Part shown: positions 63,901-64,000 of the stretch, one piece after another
How the letters are laid out: every line of letters starts with the position of its first letter
Position numbering within the stretch: the first letter of the stretch is position 1
NCBI GenBank assembly: GCA_903872345.1
Contig: CAIQKM010000074.1
Span: 1-64,000 of the forward strand
Direction: 5' to 3'
DNA: 64,000 bases
Source of the DNA: an uncultured Verrucomicrobia subdivision 3 bacterium
GTDB lineage: Bacteria; Verrucomicrobiota; Verrucomicrobiia; Limisphaerales; UBA11358
Translations under genes and position numbers: made by a program
The notes under the pieces: model-generated
Database searches by the model: none
Told to the model about the DNA's origin: nothing
The model's input: the letters and a program-made list of their open reading frames with translations, nothing else

Positions 63901-63995
63901 CCGGTCCATGTGTCGGTAGTCTGCCCATGGGCAGCCAATATCCCGGCACACAAGGTGACTGCGGATAATTTTAGAGGACTTATTTTTCTTTTCAT
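57957..63995 (-). CDS. giant exported protein with autotransporter-associated beta-strand repeats
   Basis: 2012 residues, complete in the window, with a signal peptide (SAVTLCAGILAAHGQ). The body is a long series of repeats of the PATR type, such as LTKVGNNILTLSGTNNY, LTKNGSGTLAVATANNFLGG and LLKEGTGTLLLTNGANTFTGG, which stack as a right-handed beta-helix. Near the C-terminus there is an Ig-like repeat (TVGYQWYDNNTNAISGAN) and an MBG-type domain (LTKPFGQTYTF). No outer-membrane translocator barrel follows, so it is not a classical autotransporter. It ends in the shared tail module (LLQSNVVNL ... FYRMAHP). Adhesion or surface layer formation is likely. Repeats favour assembly errors. Confidence 0.85.
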   Translation of the reverse strand: MKRKISPLKLSAVTLCAGILAAHGQTTDTWTGLGADANWSTAGNWSPGAPATGNSLVFTGTTGTSPNNDLATNAYNFSGILFDVNAGAFTLGGNDIYTAGVIENDSVGNVQTIGQNLVLTGPTTFNLSNYDITIGGTIGGTGPVVVTGGNGTNYELTLTGAGSYTGGTTISNASVFISNINGTYTMAGGSLDMNIFSYYSGLNAPFTADSYLGNEAGRFDCDGSIGSPGFKWTKIGAGLFDTTHWQTNLTVVKASSIFVAEGKLGDVANTLANDTNDIAQWGGAGVPIEVANGAALVKWDVGVIPNPITLDGGSGTDGNGALYTGHLNGTNAAANIFFQNSITLANDATIGVQYGQMTILGNVTGQGGLTKVGNNILTLSGTNNYGYDGSGTVVNAGTLQLGSSYALPSGNTNGAVNLNSAKLDLNGNSATINYLYDEEQGNSTIDNSSASPSVLNFYGSATFNGAVKNSGGGPLSLVYTGTSIAQFLGINTYSGSNVVTSGKMDINIPTGTTTGGLLAVGDTAEFSMHYRVAGSSLKAAGANLGGSTGCTLDIDFGNYGSPGVVINATNGTGVLAANGVTTINLANVSGMGVGSFPLIKYLSRTGNGSFVLGSVPSTITAVIVTNASGKSIDLSVLTAQVTKWTGSLTNNNWDVSLTKNWVYGASPVTYTDGIQVNFDDTAVTNNINVTTGVYPSGMLVNSTKNYLFAGAGSLNNATLTKNGSGTLAVATANNFLGGTVISGGTLQLGTNGATGDLGSANIDDEATLSFVRSDNLSFGNIISGAGVVAQNNTNTVTITAANTYTGGTVVNSGVVKMGGTAVLGAPAAGTPLVTVNSGGALDFAGNTPSVTNAVAISGTGNGVANQGALFSSAGWTYLGGTESGVNALILNGDATIGDNSAWIVVGKNGVNGIQGNNHNLVKVGSDTLAMEAPASSALASITVANGGLLLYNHLNWFGSTATLILSNNASVDSWDSASWTGITVPNNIIIGAGGGRIQDDHGPYYGQADQDTYNGSVTLNGNLTINCTVYYKGSPNNVLTLGKVTLNGAISGTGAIFNTGATNPVVLNGANTYTGPTVVSAGNLSLSSIQQGGGVYTNKDVAVLDVPTQTGYATLPMATLALGSVNGSTLSLIRMTLFTTTNAPITATNLVLTGTNTVLLTGLAFANAGDYPLIKYGTLTGSLANLALGAPGARGIPGYLTNNVANSSIDLVVPGGTPEFWTGSVSTNWDLATLNWTTNGVATAYQPGDFVTFNDTTVTNVYLATNVSSGLIIINNTNSYYTFTGSNINGTTALLKEGTGTLLLTNGANTFTGGANIVGGTVKLGAAGSLGSTVNVSGNGALDFNYQSPTALAITISGAGFNGLGTVVANYTNAAAANGPASVTLAGSATIGGTNRWDIRNGANQLNSPSTNYTLTKVGAGYVGLVGTTVSTNLGNIVIMNGILSYQTSTAGLGNPSNSIIIGNGGKLSFYQASVPLNKNIICSNGAVIQTESGSGGQNTIIGTINILPTATVNMNFGSGVLNIASPLNIPSGTTVANNGNYYGTINYSNVISGSGSFNIQYQTYVNLAASNTFTGTITVPQCNAGNGGLGTRLSLLGNGSITKASQIYMQGVSASQAYAGFIDVNSRVDATLTLGTNQTLRGDNGSFIRGNVVAAPGSGIMPGGISTNYQYMCISNSLTFQAGSTNFMDIYKSGTLITNDLILVTGNLTNNGAVLQIGTNGALTALAAGDTFKLFNAATYVGSFATITPSPGPGLIWDASQLAVNGTLSVKAISISPATTTIAYGNNATLTGSTTLGGTVGYQWYDNNTNAISGANSSSLTLTKPAVAASGNYTLVVTNANTSGSAVASLTVTPAALSVTASNLTKPFGQTYTFLGTEFSASGLVSGDSVTSVTLTSTGAAAGAAVGNYSIVPSAAVGTGVANYTITYNNGTLAVVQTLPATGTNMAVNLNGNNLTLSWPTNYIGWLLQSNVVNLADTNQWFTVPGSAATNSVNITLDPTKPHVFYRMAHP

Positions 63996-64000
63996 TTTAT

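Overview
The window most likely comes from a Verrucomicrobiota chromosome, near the Pedosphaera/Limisphaera branch. That placement is an inference from gene content, not from a marker gene. The pointers are several glycoside hydrolases with signal peptides in one run, a large secreted protein with autotransporter-associated beta-strand repeats but no translocator barrel, a DUF2723-TPR membrane protein, a [14 protein letters not shown] pseudopilin, OB-fold-like hybrid sensor kinases, and frequent starts without a Shine-Dalgarno sequence. No rRNA, tRNA or CRISPR array was seen.

Region 1 (1-22,083) is a polysaccharide biosynthesis locus, almost all on the minus strand. In transcription order it has an outer-membrane beta-barrel protein, a UDP-HexNAc 6-dehydrogenase, GDP-mannose 4,6-dehydratase, a cupin, a perosamine-synthase-like aminotransferase, two GT-A-type transferases, an alpha/alpha-toroid protein, a Wzx flippase, a Wzy polymerase, two tandem paralogous GT-like proteins, a GT4-like transferase, a PL11 rhamnogalacturonan lyase and two more glycosyltransferases. 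Gmd plus the aminotransferase suggests GDP-perosamine, and the dehydrogenase suggests a uronic acid. The locus is broken up by three unrelated insertion sequences: an IS4-type at the left edge, an IS5-type at 6288-7444 and an IS427-type at 9582-10520. The last one duplicated the stop codon of wzy.

Region 2 (22,084-34,191) holds a leader/regulatory region, two short exported repeat proteins, a beta-helix surface protein, an M64 peptidase, a DUF2723-TPR membrane protein, a pseudopilin and a small lipoprotein.

Region 3 (34,192-57,833) is a plant cell wall polysaccharide utilisation locus without SusC/SusD. A minus-strand run encodes a cytoplasmic GH3, a GPH sugar symporter, GH10 xylanase, two GH29 fucosidases, a GH43-like propeller, a propeller lipoprotein, a GH2 with a ricin domain and a GH59-like enzyme. 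Divergently, a HisKA_3 sensor kinase and a NarL-type regulator are followed by a GH9 endoglucanase. A GH51/GH39-like enzyme follows on the minus strand. The proposed flow is extracellular cleavage, symport of oligosaccharides and cytoplasmic hydrolysis.

The most notable signal is a palindrome, AACTACCC-N4-GGGTAGTT. It occurs as two copies between GH3 and the sensor kinase and two copies between the pseudopilin/lipoprotein pair and a malectin lipoprotein. It is a candidate operator for a regulon that links the hydrolases, the two-component system and a pilin-like surface system.

Region 4 (57,957-63,995) is one giant beta-strand-repeat surface protein. Its C-terminal module (ending in F-F/Y/W-R...P) is shared with three other exported proteins in the window.
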